Part shown: positions 23,623 to 34,719 of the stretch, in pieces
Layout of the letters: every line of letters starts with the position of its first letter
How positions within the stretch are numbered: position 1 is the stretch's first letter
Assembly (NCBI GenBank): GCA_002270565.1
Contig: NQMI01000028.1
Coordinates: forward strand, 160,711-224,710
Source of the DNA: Stenocarpella maydis
Lineage: Eukaryota; Ascomycota; Sordariomycetes; Diaporthales; Diaporthaceae
Direction: 5' to 3'
DNA: 64,000 bases
The notes under the pieces: model-generated
Told to the model about the DNA's origin: nothing
Seen by the model: the letters and a program-made list of their open reading frames with translations, nothing else
Databases searched by the model: none
Translations under genes and position numbers: made by a program

Positions 23623-23627
23623 GTAGC
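23623..23627 (+). repeat. Target-site duplication, right (GTAGC)
   Basis: An exact copy of 16670-16674, it closes element 1. Confidence 0.85.
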
Positions 23628-23972
23628 CACCCTAATTTTATATATAAAAAACGTCGTTGCTAACCCTGCTAAAAACCATTAAATTAAGCCCAAAATGAAT
23701 AGAAATTTCAGGATACCTTAAATTTTATATAATTTAGTTATGGTTTTTACTCCACTTTTAGAATTTCCTTATATAAGTCATATTGGAAATACGAAATTAT
23801 AGGGGTCCAAAATTAATTCTTTTAAATAATTAAGCTGAAAAAGTTCCGAAAATTCTGAAAAGAAAACCGTGACTTATTTCTATACTTGTAATCAAACCTT
23901 GAAATTTTCATTCATTTGAGGCCTAGTTTAAGGGTGTTAGCAGAGTGTATATTGCTATTTTCTATGTAAGAA
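23628..23972. other. AT-rich spacer between the two retrotransposons
   Basis: About 345 bp of AT-rich DNA with no coding content that I recognise. It should be the continuation of the sequence left of 16670 into which both elements inserted. Confidence 0.5.
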
Positions 23973-23977
23973 AGCAG

Positions 23978-24424
23978 TGTTATGAACCACCAAACATCAA
24001 CGGCTGACTACCGCAGAAGACAACCCCGCAGGTCGGGAAACGGCTCCCGAAAAGGTCATCCCGCCTAATCCAATTAGTAACGCCACCTTATTAGGGTTAG
24101 GGTTAAGGACCCACCAGGATTAATAGGATCTATATCGACTCCATCGAGTAACACCCAGTCGATAGCATCATCATTAATCTCATCAAGCCATTGAAGAGTC
24201 GGAATATATATACGGACATAGTCATCACTATAGTAGATAGGTTTTATAGAACAGACTCTTCAGTTGTTAATTTAAGTATTTAATTCTAATATTGGATAGC
24301 CTTATAGCTAGTAATCATTATCAATTAATAATATTGCTTATCAACCGCCTAATAATGTATTCTAAATATAAACCTTTAATCTTTTAGGTCTAATATATTT
24401 GGAAACCCTCTGATTATTACATTT
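23978..24424 (+). repeat. 5' LTR of element 2
   Basis: It begins TGTTATGAAC and ends ATTATTACATTT. Both flanks align with 31340-31803, but a middle stretch (about 24105-24191) has no counterpart in the other LTR. The AGCAG target duplication precedes it. Confidence 0.88.
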
Positions 24425-24489
24425 TAATAACTCTTATTTATATATTGCTATACGGACTTTAAGCAATATTATATGCGGAATCCTTTATA

Positions 24490-25480
24490 ATGTCTAACTC
24501 CAGAATGACTACTCCTACCTGCAACCTTCTCTATAAGCTGGATAAACTCGCTAATAATGAAACTATAGACCCCTATATCTAGGAACTAGCTAATGAGGTT
24601 GGGTAGCTGTACCTCCTTATGAAAGGATAAGCTTGATATAATGCAGAAGTTAAACAACTTTAATAAGGAATTACTATCCTCTAAGTAGGAGCTAATATCA
24701 TTAACACCACAATCCAAATGAAAGAATATATTAAGCTTAATACTCCAGCCCCTTATGATGGAGCTGCTGGATAACTTTAGGTATACCTAATGCAGGTTAG
24801 GGCCTACTATTGCTTCTATGGGTTAGATATGTAGCTTAATGGGAAAGGGGTTATATATGCATCCTCTTTTCTTAAAGAATGAGCCTTAGCTTGGTTTAAA
24901 CCCTACTTAACTGATTTTGTTAATGCAGAATCATTTAAAGCCTGCAAGCTTAAAATGTAGCAGATTTTTAGCAGCTATAAAGGCTATAAAAACGCCCTTA
25001 GGTCCCTATTTTAGGACCCAAATGAGGAATAATAAGCAGAAAGAGACATAGTGAATTGCAAATAGCGCGGCTTAGTAATTAGTTATACTGCGGAATTCCA
25101 GCAAATCTATACTAAAATTAACTATACTCTGATAATATAAGGAAATTCATATTCTACTATAGATTAAAAGATAAACTAAAGGATAAACTTAATAAGATTA
25201 TAAACCAACCTAATGATTTTTTATAGTATATAGAAATGGCTATCTAGATTGATAATAGACTCTATAAATAATGCTTAGAAAAGAAAGAATGAACTTCGAA
25301 ATAACTCCCGTTCTATAAGCATAAACTAAACACGGAAAGGAAGTATTAGAAACCAAGCACCTAGTAGGGATAGCATTCAGGACCTATGGAGCTGGATGCT
25401 GCCCAATATAGGGATAAGAAAAGCGTTAAGTACTATAACTGTAATAAGATGGGATATTTTACTTTAGAATGCAAGGCTCT
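24490..25480 (+). pseudogene. Gag remnant of element 2 with altered zinc knuckle
   Basis: The frame from ATG 24490 reads MSNSRMTTPT and later APYDGAAG, RAYYCFYGLD, ASSFLKE and ALAWFKPYL, a typical Ty3/gypsy capsid pattern. At 25431-25472 a CCHC-type knuckle reads YYNCNKMGYFTLECK. The first Cys and the His are both Tyr. The implied changes, TGT to TAT and CAT to TAT, are transitions of the RIP type. Confidence 0.75.
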
Positions 25481-26779
25481 AAAGAAAAATAGGGACTAGA
25501 AGTTAGTACCTAAAGAAACCTAATAAGCTAATAAAGCTACCCATTAGGCTAATATAGCCGCTTGCAGCATATAAGGACTACCTAGGTCCAAACTATAATG
25601 GGAACTTATAAGTAAGTACTATATCTATAGAATAAATATATATAACTAATATTAGGTATATCTAGGTTAGGACCCGGAAGAAGGATGCAACTTTTATAAT
25701 CCTAATGAAGAAGACCTTTATAATAGTCTATACTTCTTATAATATACTAAGTCCTAGTATAAGAAACATTAGAAGGATAAAGCTTGGTGGCAGCCTATCT
25801 TACCAATAAAGAATCCCTAGAAGCCCAGGATGATATATATATCACTTAGTTAAATAGCTTGCTTGAATAATAGCTATACTACTTATTATAGTAATAAGGA
25901 AGCTATTAGGTGGTTTCCTAAGAATGCTTTAGGAAAGCAAGGAAGAACCCTAGCAGTAGGAAATAGAGAGGAGCTCCTGTAGATTGACCCCAGGATGGAA
26001 GGAAAACCTATCCCACAGGCTATACTTGCACTATAAATACAGTAGAAGGAACTATAAGACTACCTAGGATAAGCGCCCCTTCTAGCCCTAAGGACTAATA
26101 TTATAGCGGTTATAATTATAGGAAGACCTTTTAAAGAAATCATAAAATAGCCTACTTAGGAATATAGAAGATTAGGAGATGCAGGATGTATATATCTAAT
26201 GCATAACAAGTATAAGAATATCTCCTGGGTATTATATATTTATAATGAATGTAAGGAATATATAAGGGAGAAAACTAGGTATAATTGGTTTCCCTAGTAA
26301 TACCTAGATAAAGATATTAAGCATATATATGAGTATAATAACTTTAAGAGCTAGCACCTATATTAGAAACATAAAGGGATAGGACGTACCTTAATAAGGC
26401 TAGACTCCCGGATACCCTTAGAATGCCTATTAAACCCTAGCGGATAGGTAGATTGTAAAGAGCTAATTTACAAGGTGTACATGCTTAATAAGGCTTAAGA
26501 TTGGCATCTACTAAGGTAGTAGGGGCTGCTGCTCAAATCCCTAATGATAAAGAAATGTGACTATAGCTTATAATAGCTAATTAATAACCTATAAGAATCA
26601 TAAGATATCACTAAGTGAAACCTTGAAAGTATTAAGAAGGTCCTAGTAGTGGATGAGTAGTTAAAAAACTAGAAGGGCTATTTATAAAACCTTGAATAGC
26701 AACTAACTATATTATAAGGTACTTGTATGCAATAGCAAGCGACTATAGCCACCTGATGGTTTAGGTTGAGCTAGAAGTC

Positions 26780-26870
26780 TACATGTGCTTAGCACTCATT
26801 AATAGTGGAGCATAAGGGAATTTTGTATCCCCAAGGGTAGTAAATGAGTACTACCTACTATAGCACAAGA
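26780..26870 (+). pseudogene. Aspartic protease remnant of element 2 (NSGA)
   Basis: The frame reads CLALINSGA, a stop, then GNFVSPRVVNEYYL. Retroelement proteases have DSGA or DTGA here; the catalytic Asp is Asn (AAT at 26801-26803), again G-to-A. Confidence 0.75.
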
Positions 26871-27459
26871 AGAGGGAACCCTATAGACTTAATATAGTGG
26901 ATGGAACTAAAGTATCTTATAATAATGGAATTATCAATATGGAGACTAATCTCCTTCTAGTTCGGATTTATAATCATATGGAATTATTATTATTTGATAT
27001 TATTAAAATGGCAAATCATTCGTTAATCTTGGGAATACCTTAGTTGAGAAAGAATAATCCCTAAATTAATTAGACTACTAGCTAGATCTTTTAAGATAAT
27101 GCTATTCCCCAGAGGATAGTTGCAATTAACGGCGAGGGAAGGAGTTATATCAATAAGGATAGCAAATAAGTAATGTATTCAAATGGACCTACGGATACCT
27201 CTGGGAGCAGGCAAAAGGCCCGGCTTTAGGAAGATAGAGAAGGATTGAGCTACTCGAGCGCCTTACGGAAGGACTAAAGCTAATTAGGAGATCACCACTC
27301 TAGTACAACTAGTTAGCATATAATACTGGAAATATAATAATACGTTCTTTACCTAGAGGAATGAAAGGAAGAAGATAAGATTGATAGACTAGCATGAATA
27401 CTAAAAGACTATTATAAATTCAAGAAAGTATTCCAGGAACAACTTAACACCATATTACT

Positions 27460-28080
27460 ATAATATATATAATGGGACTATAAAATACTATTGAAACCTA
27501 GAATAATACCTTAATTTAAACTTATCTTTAGACTTAATAAAGAACAACTTAAAGCACTTAGGGAATACCTTAATGAGAACCTTAAGAAAGGATTTATAAG
27601 ACTATTGCAATCACTAGCAGGATACCTAATCCTCTTTATACTAAAGAATAATGGCAAACTATAACTCTATATTAACTACTATTAACTAAATAACATTACA
27701 ATTAAGAACAAATACCCTCTCCTACTCATTAAAGAACTATAAAATTAACTTGGAGGAGCAAAATGGTTTATAGCACTTAACTTAAAATATAGATATAATC
27801 TTATCTGAATAAAAGAAGGAGAAGAATGGAAAATAGCATTTAGGATATATTATGGATACCATAAGATGATGGTTATACCTTTTGGATTAACTAATACACT
27901 TATATTATTCTAGGAAATAATTAACTAAGTTCTAAGTAAATACCTTAATATCCTTATTATTATTTATTTGGATAACATTCTTATCTTCTTAGAAAAACTT
28001 AATGATTATAAAAAGCATATTGGAAAGGTTCTTTAAAAACTTCAGGATGCCAATGTTTTAGTAAAACCGGAAAAATGCAA
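27460..28080 (+). pseudogene. Reverse transcriptase remnant of element 2 (YLDN)
   Basis: The frame contains [17 protein letters not shown] followed by IIIYLDNILIFL, matching Ty3/gypsy reverse transcriptase. The second catalytic Asp of YLDD is Asn (AAC at 27974-27976) while the first (GAT at 27971-27973) survives. Confidence 0.85.
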
Positions 28081-28383
28081 CTAGTATATATAAAAAGTTA
28101 AATACCTTAGATATATAATTAAACTAGGAAAGATTGAGATGCAAGAAGGAAAAGTTAAAGCAATTAAAGAATGGCTAACTCTTATAAATATTAAGAATAT
28201 TAGAGCATTCCTTAGATATACTAACTTCTATTAATAATTTATTATATAGTATAGCAACATTATGAAATTACTAATAGACCTTATTGAGAAGGATTATACC
28301 TTTAGATGGATAGATACTAAATAATAAGCTTTTCAGATACTTAAAGATAAAGTTATAAAAGACCCTATACTTAAAGAAGTATA

Positions 28384-28680
28384 CTTAGAAAAAGTATTTA
28401 AAGTCTATATAGATGACTTAGATAATGCTATAGGTAGAGAGCTTACCCAGAAAGATAACTAAGAAAGGATATACATTATTATAAACTTTAGCAGGAAGTT
28501 CAATAGACTAGATACCCGCTATACTATATTAGATAAAGAATTTAGAGCAATAATATATATATTCTAGGAATAGCAGCACTACCTTATAGGAGCTAAAAGG
28601 CAGATCAAACTCTATATGAATTATAAGAATCTTATAACCTTTATAATAACTAAGACTCTTAATAAATGATAAGTTAGATA
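28384..28680 (+). pseudogene. RNase H remnant of element 2
   Basis: The frame reads KVYIDDLDNAIGREL, then FSRKFNRLDTRYTILDKEF, matching the RNase H block that follows reverse transcriptase in gypsy elements. It is interrupted by TAA/TAG. Confidence 0.65.
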
Positions 28681-28999
28681 TATAGAGTTTTTATTATAAT
28701 TTAATATTAAGGTTATCCATATGGATGGAGTTAAAAATGTAAGAGCAGATATGCTTAGTTGAAGACCTAACTATTAAGATAAGGATTTACTTATAGAATG
28801 AATAGTGTTAAAAACTTAAGAAGATAGAAGCCTTATTTTTAACTATAAAGTGGATGCTATGGTTAGAGTTAACTTTCAAGCTAGAAAAACTCCTACTGAT
28901 CTAAAGGAATAAGATAAGTTGATTATAGAACTATATAAAGCACTGGCATATGGCTACTAAGGTATTATAGCAATAATTAAAAGGATTTAGTAAAATTAT

Positions 29000-29760
29000 T
29001 AGATCCCTAACCTTAAGAAAAAGGTTCAAGATATTATTAGCAAATATAACTCATGTGATAACAACAAGGCCTCTAGATATAAACCATATGGATTATTAAA
29101 GCCCCTACTAGTACTTATAGCTATATGGTCATTTATTAGCCTGGACTTCATTATTAAACTACCTCTCGTATGAGAACCCTTAACTAGAGTACTATATGAT
29201 AGCATTCTAGTAGTGGTTTGTAGACTGAGCAAGTATGTATACTTCATACTATATAAGAAAGCTAGTACTGCAGAAGAACTCGCATATACGTTTTTGCAAA
29301 TTATTATAAGCAACTATAGCATGCTATATAAGATTATCCTAAATAGAGATAAACTCTTTATATTAAACTTCTAGAAATTATTAATAAAGTAACTTAGAGT
29401 AAAATATAAATTCTTAATAGCAGTATATTTATAATTAAATAGATAAATGGAATGAATTAACTAGATTATAGAATAATACCTCTAGTACTATATTAATTAA
29501 TTACACGATAATTGGGTTAAGCTGCTATCATTAATACAGTTTGTATATAATAGTATAACTACTAGTATAACTAAACAGTTACCTTTCTTTACACTCTATG
29601 GATATAAACTACAGGCATATTATGAATTACTGCTAGATAACACCCTAGCGGAATTAGTAGAACAAAAAGCAATATAAATTAGATGAATCTAGAGGGATAT
29701 CTAAGTAGAATTCTCTTTTATATAAGAATGAATAGCAAAATATATAAACTAGAAAAGAAT
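29000..29760 (+). pseudogene. Integrase remnant of element 2
   Basis: The frame shows the H2C2-like region (NKASRYKPYGLL), the first catalytic Asp in ISLDFIIKLPL, and SILVVVCRLSKYVYFI. The second catalytic Asp position reads NRD (AAT at 29342-29344). The Glu region is MEXIN with stops around it. Thus one of the three DDE residues has been lost by G-to-A. A GPY/F-like segment follows at about 29.8 kb. Confidence 0.8.
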
Positions 29761-30059
29761 TAAGGGACTAATTCTTAAGGAGGGAGATAGGGTCTATCTT
29801 CTTTACTGAAATATTAAAACTAAGTAACCTAGCAACAAGCTTAACTATAAGAAAATCAGCCCCTTTGAAATTTTAAGAAAACTTTTAAATACTAACTATA
29901 AACTCTTACTACTTAAAGGAATGAAATAATACCTAGTTTTTTATATCTTACTCTTAAAACTAGCATATAAAAATATGAAACTTAAAATATAGATTGAAAC
30001 CCTTAATAAATATAATAAGGAATATAAAGTAGAAAATATTATGGACTCAAGATAGCACT

Positions 30060-30135
30060 AAGGGATAATGGAGTATCTTATTAAGTAAAAAGGCTATAAC
30101 TCTAGCGAAAACACATGGGAACCAGCCTAAAACTT
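30060..30135 (+). pseudogene. Chromodomain remnant of element 2
   Basis: The frame reads EYLIK, a stop at the Trp position, KGYNSSENTWEPA, the chromodomain core at the pol C-terminus of chromoviruses. One aromatic-cage Trp codon is now TAA. Confidence 0.8.
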
Positions 30136-30600
30136 AACCTATTATTATAATGAACTCAAAAAGTACTATATATGAACTACTACAGAATAGTCCTAGAAAC
30201 CAGGAATGCAGCCTAAAAACCCTATATATAATGAGTAATGATGAACTAATGTTATAATGAAACTATATAATAAACCCCAGACCTTATGGCTGAAGCAAGG
30301 AAAACAACTAATAAGAGACTAGTTATAAAAGGAATGACTAGAAGCTAACAACCAGTTAACCCCTTGGAAAAACACACTAATACCAGTTGTACTATCTAAC
30401 TAATAACCCGAATACTGGTTACACCTAAAACCCCATCTAAACGAATACTAGTATCCGCACCCCGCACCCTAGCAAATACTAATTATAGAAAAATAAGACC
30501 AGAATGATATAGCATAACTAGTAGACTAAGGATGGCTAGGAGCTAGGACCAGTTAGATAATGATTAAATAAGTTCCATTCCTAGTGATAAAAATCAGGTA

Positions 30601-31255
30601 CTAAGATGAGCCACCTATAGGCGCATTTCCTTCACTACCCTTATTACTAGTACCTATAAATTCAGACTAACTAGTACCATCATCTATTAAGGAACTCCAA
30701 TTAAAAACTCCTACTTCACCCTTAGAATGTAGCTATGCCTCCTGTACCATTATCTTACTAGCCTTCTTGGTGGAACTTCGGTAAACCACCTTAGCGGACT
30801 GTTTGGTGATCCGCCTTTATTTAGCATCAGCTTCCTCCTTTTCCATACAATCTAACTCATTTAAATTTAATAAACCCTAACAGATAGCCTGAGATATCTG
30901 CTTATGCTATATATGCTTCTGCTTGTATAAATAAAGGAGCTTCTCCTCCAACTCTTTAATCTCATCCTCTAGTTTTTAGTGCTAAGCTGAGATATATAAA
31001 AGGTCTTTGGAGTTATTTAGTTCCAGGATATTGTACTTTAACTGCTACTGCTGAATACACTCGGTATAATAACTAGAAGCCTTCTCTAAGACTTTGTAAC
31101 TCTTAATGCCCTATACCTTATAAAAAGAATAAGGCTGCATGATAATAGCGTTCTATAGAATGATAAATAATAAGGAATTATATTGCTTGATCTTCCTGAA
31201 ATAATAAGATGATTTAGAAACCTGGGAATCCTTAACTCTGGATGATATAATGGAT
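30601..31255 (-). pseudogene. Degraded antisense ORF with coiled-coil stretch between chromodomain and 3' LTR
   Basis: On the strand opposite to pol a single frame of about 215 codons reads through, broken only by TAG/TAA. It contains VKDSQVSKSSYYFRKIKQYN, KSYKVLEKASSYYTEC, KLEDEIKELEEKLLYLYKQK, MEKEEADAK and VVYRSSTKKASKI. The middle has heptad-like Leu/Ile/Glu/Lys spacing typical of a coiled coil. Every stop is one that CpA-to-TpA change would make from CAG or CAA, suggesting the frame was open before mutation. No ATG is clear at the 5' end. I do not recognise a family. It may be an accessory protein of this retrotransposon or a captured gene fragment. Confidence 0.5.
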
Positions 31256-31324
31256 TAAAAAGGTATAAATGGGGGCACTAATAAATAAAAATAACTTACG
31301 GAATACTTTTGAGGACAAAAGAAG

Positions 31325-31339
31325 CAAGGAGGGAGATAG
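31325..31339 (+). other. Polypurine tract of element 2
   Basis: A purine-rich run (AAGGAGGGAGATAG, with one T) directly before the TGTTATG of the 3' LTR. It marks the plus-strand priming site and agrees with plus orientation. Confidence 0.65.
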
Positions 31340-31803
31340 TGTTATGAACTAATATATATTGGCGGCTGACTACTGCAGAAGACAACCCTATAGGTCGGGA
31401 AGTAACCCCTAAAAGGAGCGCCCCGCCTGATCTAATTAGTGATGCCACCTTATCAGGGTTAGGGTCCGGCTTGTAATGCTTGATTGCGAGCTATATGAGC
31501 CCGCTTGAAGGATGAAGTATTAAGCCTTGTGTAATGGCTTGATGGCTCGGCGTGCGAGCCCATGAGCCTCTGAAGAGTCGGAATATACATATGGATATGG
31601 TTATCACTATAGTAGATAGTTTTTATAGAATAGACTCTTTAGTCGTTAATCTAAGTATTTAATCCCAGCATTGGATAGCCTTATAGCTAGTGATTATTGT
31701 TAGTTAATAATATTGCTCAACAACCGCCTAATAATATATTCTGAATATAAACCCTTGATCTTCTAGGTTTAGCGTACTCGGGAACCCTTTGATTATTACA
31801 TCT
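31340..31803 (+). repeat. 3' LTR of element 2
   Basis: It begins TGTTATGAAC and ends ATTATTACATCT, followed by AGCAG. Its middle (about 31466-31570) differs wholly from that of the 5' LTR and holds two diverged copies of a unit with CTTGAT, GCGAGC and ATGAGCC. Confidence 0.88.
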
Positions 31804-31808
31804 AGCAG

Positions 31809-33180
31809 GTATATAATGAGGCAGGGGTTCAGCTTATATACCTCCCTCTATATTCCCCAGATCCCAACCCTATTAAGGATTCTTTAGTAATCTAAAGAAG
31901 TATATTTATTATTACTATTAGTATAAAGAAGACCAATAGCATACAGATGATAACTAAAGAAAATTCCTTATTAATATATATATAGTATTTATTTTATTTA
32001 AGGAAACTATTATAGGTCACTTTAGAAAAGCAATGATTCTAGAGCCAGGGTGAGGGTCTATTAATTAAACAGCTGGCTAGATATATAACTTTATTATATA
32101 TATTTATATATTTTTACCTATTATAAGATGATTTTAATGTATATAGTGTGTAGTATGGAAGTAATTAAGTGTCTTAAAGTTATGCCTATATGCCCAGATA
32201 TAATAAGCATTATAACCTCTAACTAACAATACAGCCTTAACGCCTAGGACTATAAGTATATCTACAAGTAGTATATAGCAAAAGAGCCTTTCTTTAAACG
32301 AATCAAATAATACTATCATTAGGCCTATAAGTATAATAGAAGGTAGTTACCCTAAAGTTAGATTAGTTAGAAGTTATAATTATAAAGCTACTTATTACCT
32401 TATATATTATATACCTCTTATATAGAAATTAGCATATTCCAATATTTAGTACTTATTACTATATATACCCCTGCTTCCAGCAATACTTAATAAACTATAT
32501 AACCCACTACTTAGCATGTATGCCTTTATGGTATTAATATTAACTATTAACTTAACTTAACTAAAGAATTCTCATTACTATTAAAGAAGCAATACCTTAT
32601 ATAGTTCTTACTTAATAAAGGCGAGGGTTCAGATACAATACATACCATTCTTTTTACCTATTTTTTTTACTAGCTGAACTATTTGGCCTTCTAGTTGCTT
32701 TTAATGAAGGTGTGGGTAATAGTTATAAGAGCATATATATTTGCTATCTATTCGTCTAACTTAATAACATTATAACATCATAAAAAAAAATCATAGATAT
32801 AATATAATTTTTATTTAATAATATAATTTTTACTCCTAAAGAGCCTGCTTCTAGGCTTTATAATAATAGTCTTACTTTTTTAATTAATATACTCTTTATT
32901 AAAGAATGTTGGTTTATAGTTATAATATTTAAAATGAGGATATACTAGGTACTAGTCTCAGGATTCTTATAGTCACTAGTTATAATACCATACCATTACT
33001 TAGCTATAACTTTATAAGAAAAAAACATATATATAATCTAATTACTATACTAAATAAATTAAAGCTTCCTCTTTCTTCTAATACTACTCCAGCTATAATA
33101 GGCTAAAGTTCCATTAAGGGAATCCATATTTCAAGTTAGGGGGCACCTATAGGCATACTTCAAGGGCCACACCACTAGTA
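31809..33180. repeat. AT-rich RIP-like tract right of element 2
   Basis: Highly AT-rich DNA without recognisable coding blocks; small open frames are chance products of low complexity. Probably mutated repeat DNA. Confidence 0.55.
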
Positions 33181-33239
33181 TCAACGTTTTGCACGTTTTA
33201 CAAACTTTATAAACTTATATAATAACCACCAATCAACCC

Positions 33240-33990
33240 CTTAATGCACTTCTCACCAACAAGCCATTACGCCCTTAAGAAACACCCTTGCATACCCTTA
33301 AAAACCATAAATAAGCTAGAATTAAGCTTCCCCATTAGTAGTAATATCCCTAGGGGCCTCACTTACCCCAGGGCCCGCTAGTAAGTCCTCTGCTAAAAGC
33401 ATATACTCTTAAACAAAATCCTTTACATACTAATAAAGAAAGCTACCCAGGTCCTCATCAAAGTAACATTCCTTATACCAGCCATCTAGCTATACCAAGA
33501 GATCCCTAAGCAAGCATATACCTGCTTCCTAAAGCTCATAGGCCAGCCTAATCAATAACAACCTCTACTTACAATCCCAGGCCTTCTAGCGGCAATAGTA
33601 GCTTCACCAGGGCCTTCCTCTTCACCAGAGCCTTCCTCTTTACCAAGGCTAACTACTTCACTAGAGCTGGCGCAGCCAACTTAACGGTCCAGGTCTTCTT
33701 TACAGTAGAGCTACCTAACAATATAGATTCAGTATTCCTCCTCTTTAACAAGGCCATTCTAATAGTCTTAACTAAACTATTATTAAAGGCAATTCATTAT
33801 TTCAGCCAGGAGTATAATCAGCAAGGACTTATAGTCAAGGGCTGCAAATCAATATGCAAAATCAACCTCAGCTTAGAGGCAATACTCAAAGACCCTATTT
33901 AGAATATCATCAGCTATAGCAATATATTATGCGAAAAGGGCACCGGACCAACCTACATACAGCTCTAGCAGGGCATTAGCAACCTTAATT
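33240..33990 (-). pseudogene. RIP-degraded open frame, probably mobile-element derived
   Basis: One minus-strand frame reads ANALLELYVGWSGALFA, AIADDILNRVFEYCL, FAALDYKSLLIILLAEI, EVVSLGKEEGSGEEEGPGEA and RRPGIVSRGCY. Nearly all of its stops are TAA/TAG with one TGA. The clustering of acidic residues and the intact stretches suggest a former protein of about 250 residues. I cannot name the family. The same interval contains an imperfect 18-bp tandem repeat at about 33605-33655. Confidence 0.35.
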
Positions 33991-34079
33991 AACCCCAACG
34001 GTAAGTCACAGGGTGATAATTAACGTTCAGGAGTAACCGCCATATACACTACGAGAAACACCACAATTCCAAGTGATAA

Positions 34080-34110
34080 TAGTTGCAAACGTGCAACAAC
34101 AATAACAACA
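34080..34110. repeat. Small inverted repeat near the right edge of the AT-rich block
   Basis: GTTGCA-AACG-TGCAAC forms a 6-bp stem with a 4-base loop. A similar GCACGTTT core occurs in opposite orientation near 33190, so these could be worn terminal inverted repeats of a DNA transposon. Confidence 0.3.
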
Positions 34111-34719
34111 TTATATACGTTAATGCCAAAGGGATGCCGATTTATATGGGGAACGGGTGTATATCAACATATGCGCATTACTAGCGCGTTTTTGGCACTC
34201 TCGCTTGCAAATCAGAATAATCGATTAACTCGTGGAGCCTTCCGACGCCAAACCAACGCCAACTGCACGTGCAAATTTGCTGACCAATGTCCACCTACCT
34301 TACCTGTATGTAGGACAGTATTTCTAGAGGTACACTTCTAGTGGGTGAACATTGAATACTGCATGACAAGGGCCACCTGCGGTAATGTCAAAAAAACCCA
34401 GAGAATGAAAATTTATTCCCTTTGTGACCAGATATCTGGCAGTCCAAAAACCTACGTAATAATCCAGCTGGTAGACCAAGGACCTGGGGCAGGCCCAATG
34501 CAACAGCAACCCTAACCCTGGGCCGCCACCCCAAGAGCCCCGGCAGGCAGAGGGGCATCTGTTAGCGACGGCCGGCCAGTTCGATGCTCGACGGTCCAAG
34601 TCGGCTTGCATCACTTTCTTTCCTCGGACGCTCTACAGATACCACACGGGTACAAATATCTCGCCATCTCGCCACCTCCGCAAATCGTCAACTCCAGCGC
34701 TCCGTATCACTTGCCCGCC
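34111..34719. other. Promoter and 5' leader of slu7; edge of the AT-rich block
   Basis: Base composition returns to normal here. No supported gene is seen before the slu7 start codon. Confidence 0.5.

Larger units (their letters stand above)
23978..31803 (+). mobile_element. Full-length Ty3/gypsy chromovirus-type retrotransposon, RIP-degraded (element 2)
   Basis: This 7.8-kb element lies on the plus strand. LTRs are 23978-24424 and 31340-31803, flanked by AGCAG at 23973-23977 and 31804-31808. The order is gag (from 24490), zinc knuckle, protease, reverse transcriptase, RNase H, integrase and chromodomain. A 1.1-kb region with an antisense frame follows, then a polypurine tract and the 3' LTR. 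Stops are scattered through all of it, and key catalytic Asp codons have become Asn. It is a different family from element 1, judging by LTR sequence and length. The LTR ends are uncertain by about three bases because both copies also share a TTACA end slightly earlier. Confidence 0.92.

Noticed and set aside
34606..34719. Upstream extension of slu7 by 38 codons
   Set aside because: It lacks an ATG start, and the translation before MPPPPPPP does not resemble the family.
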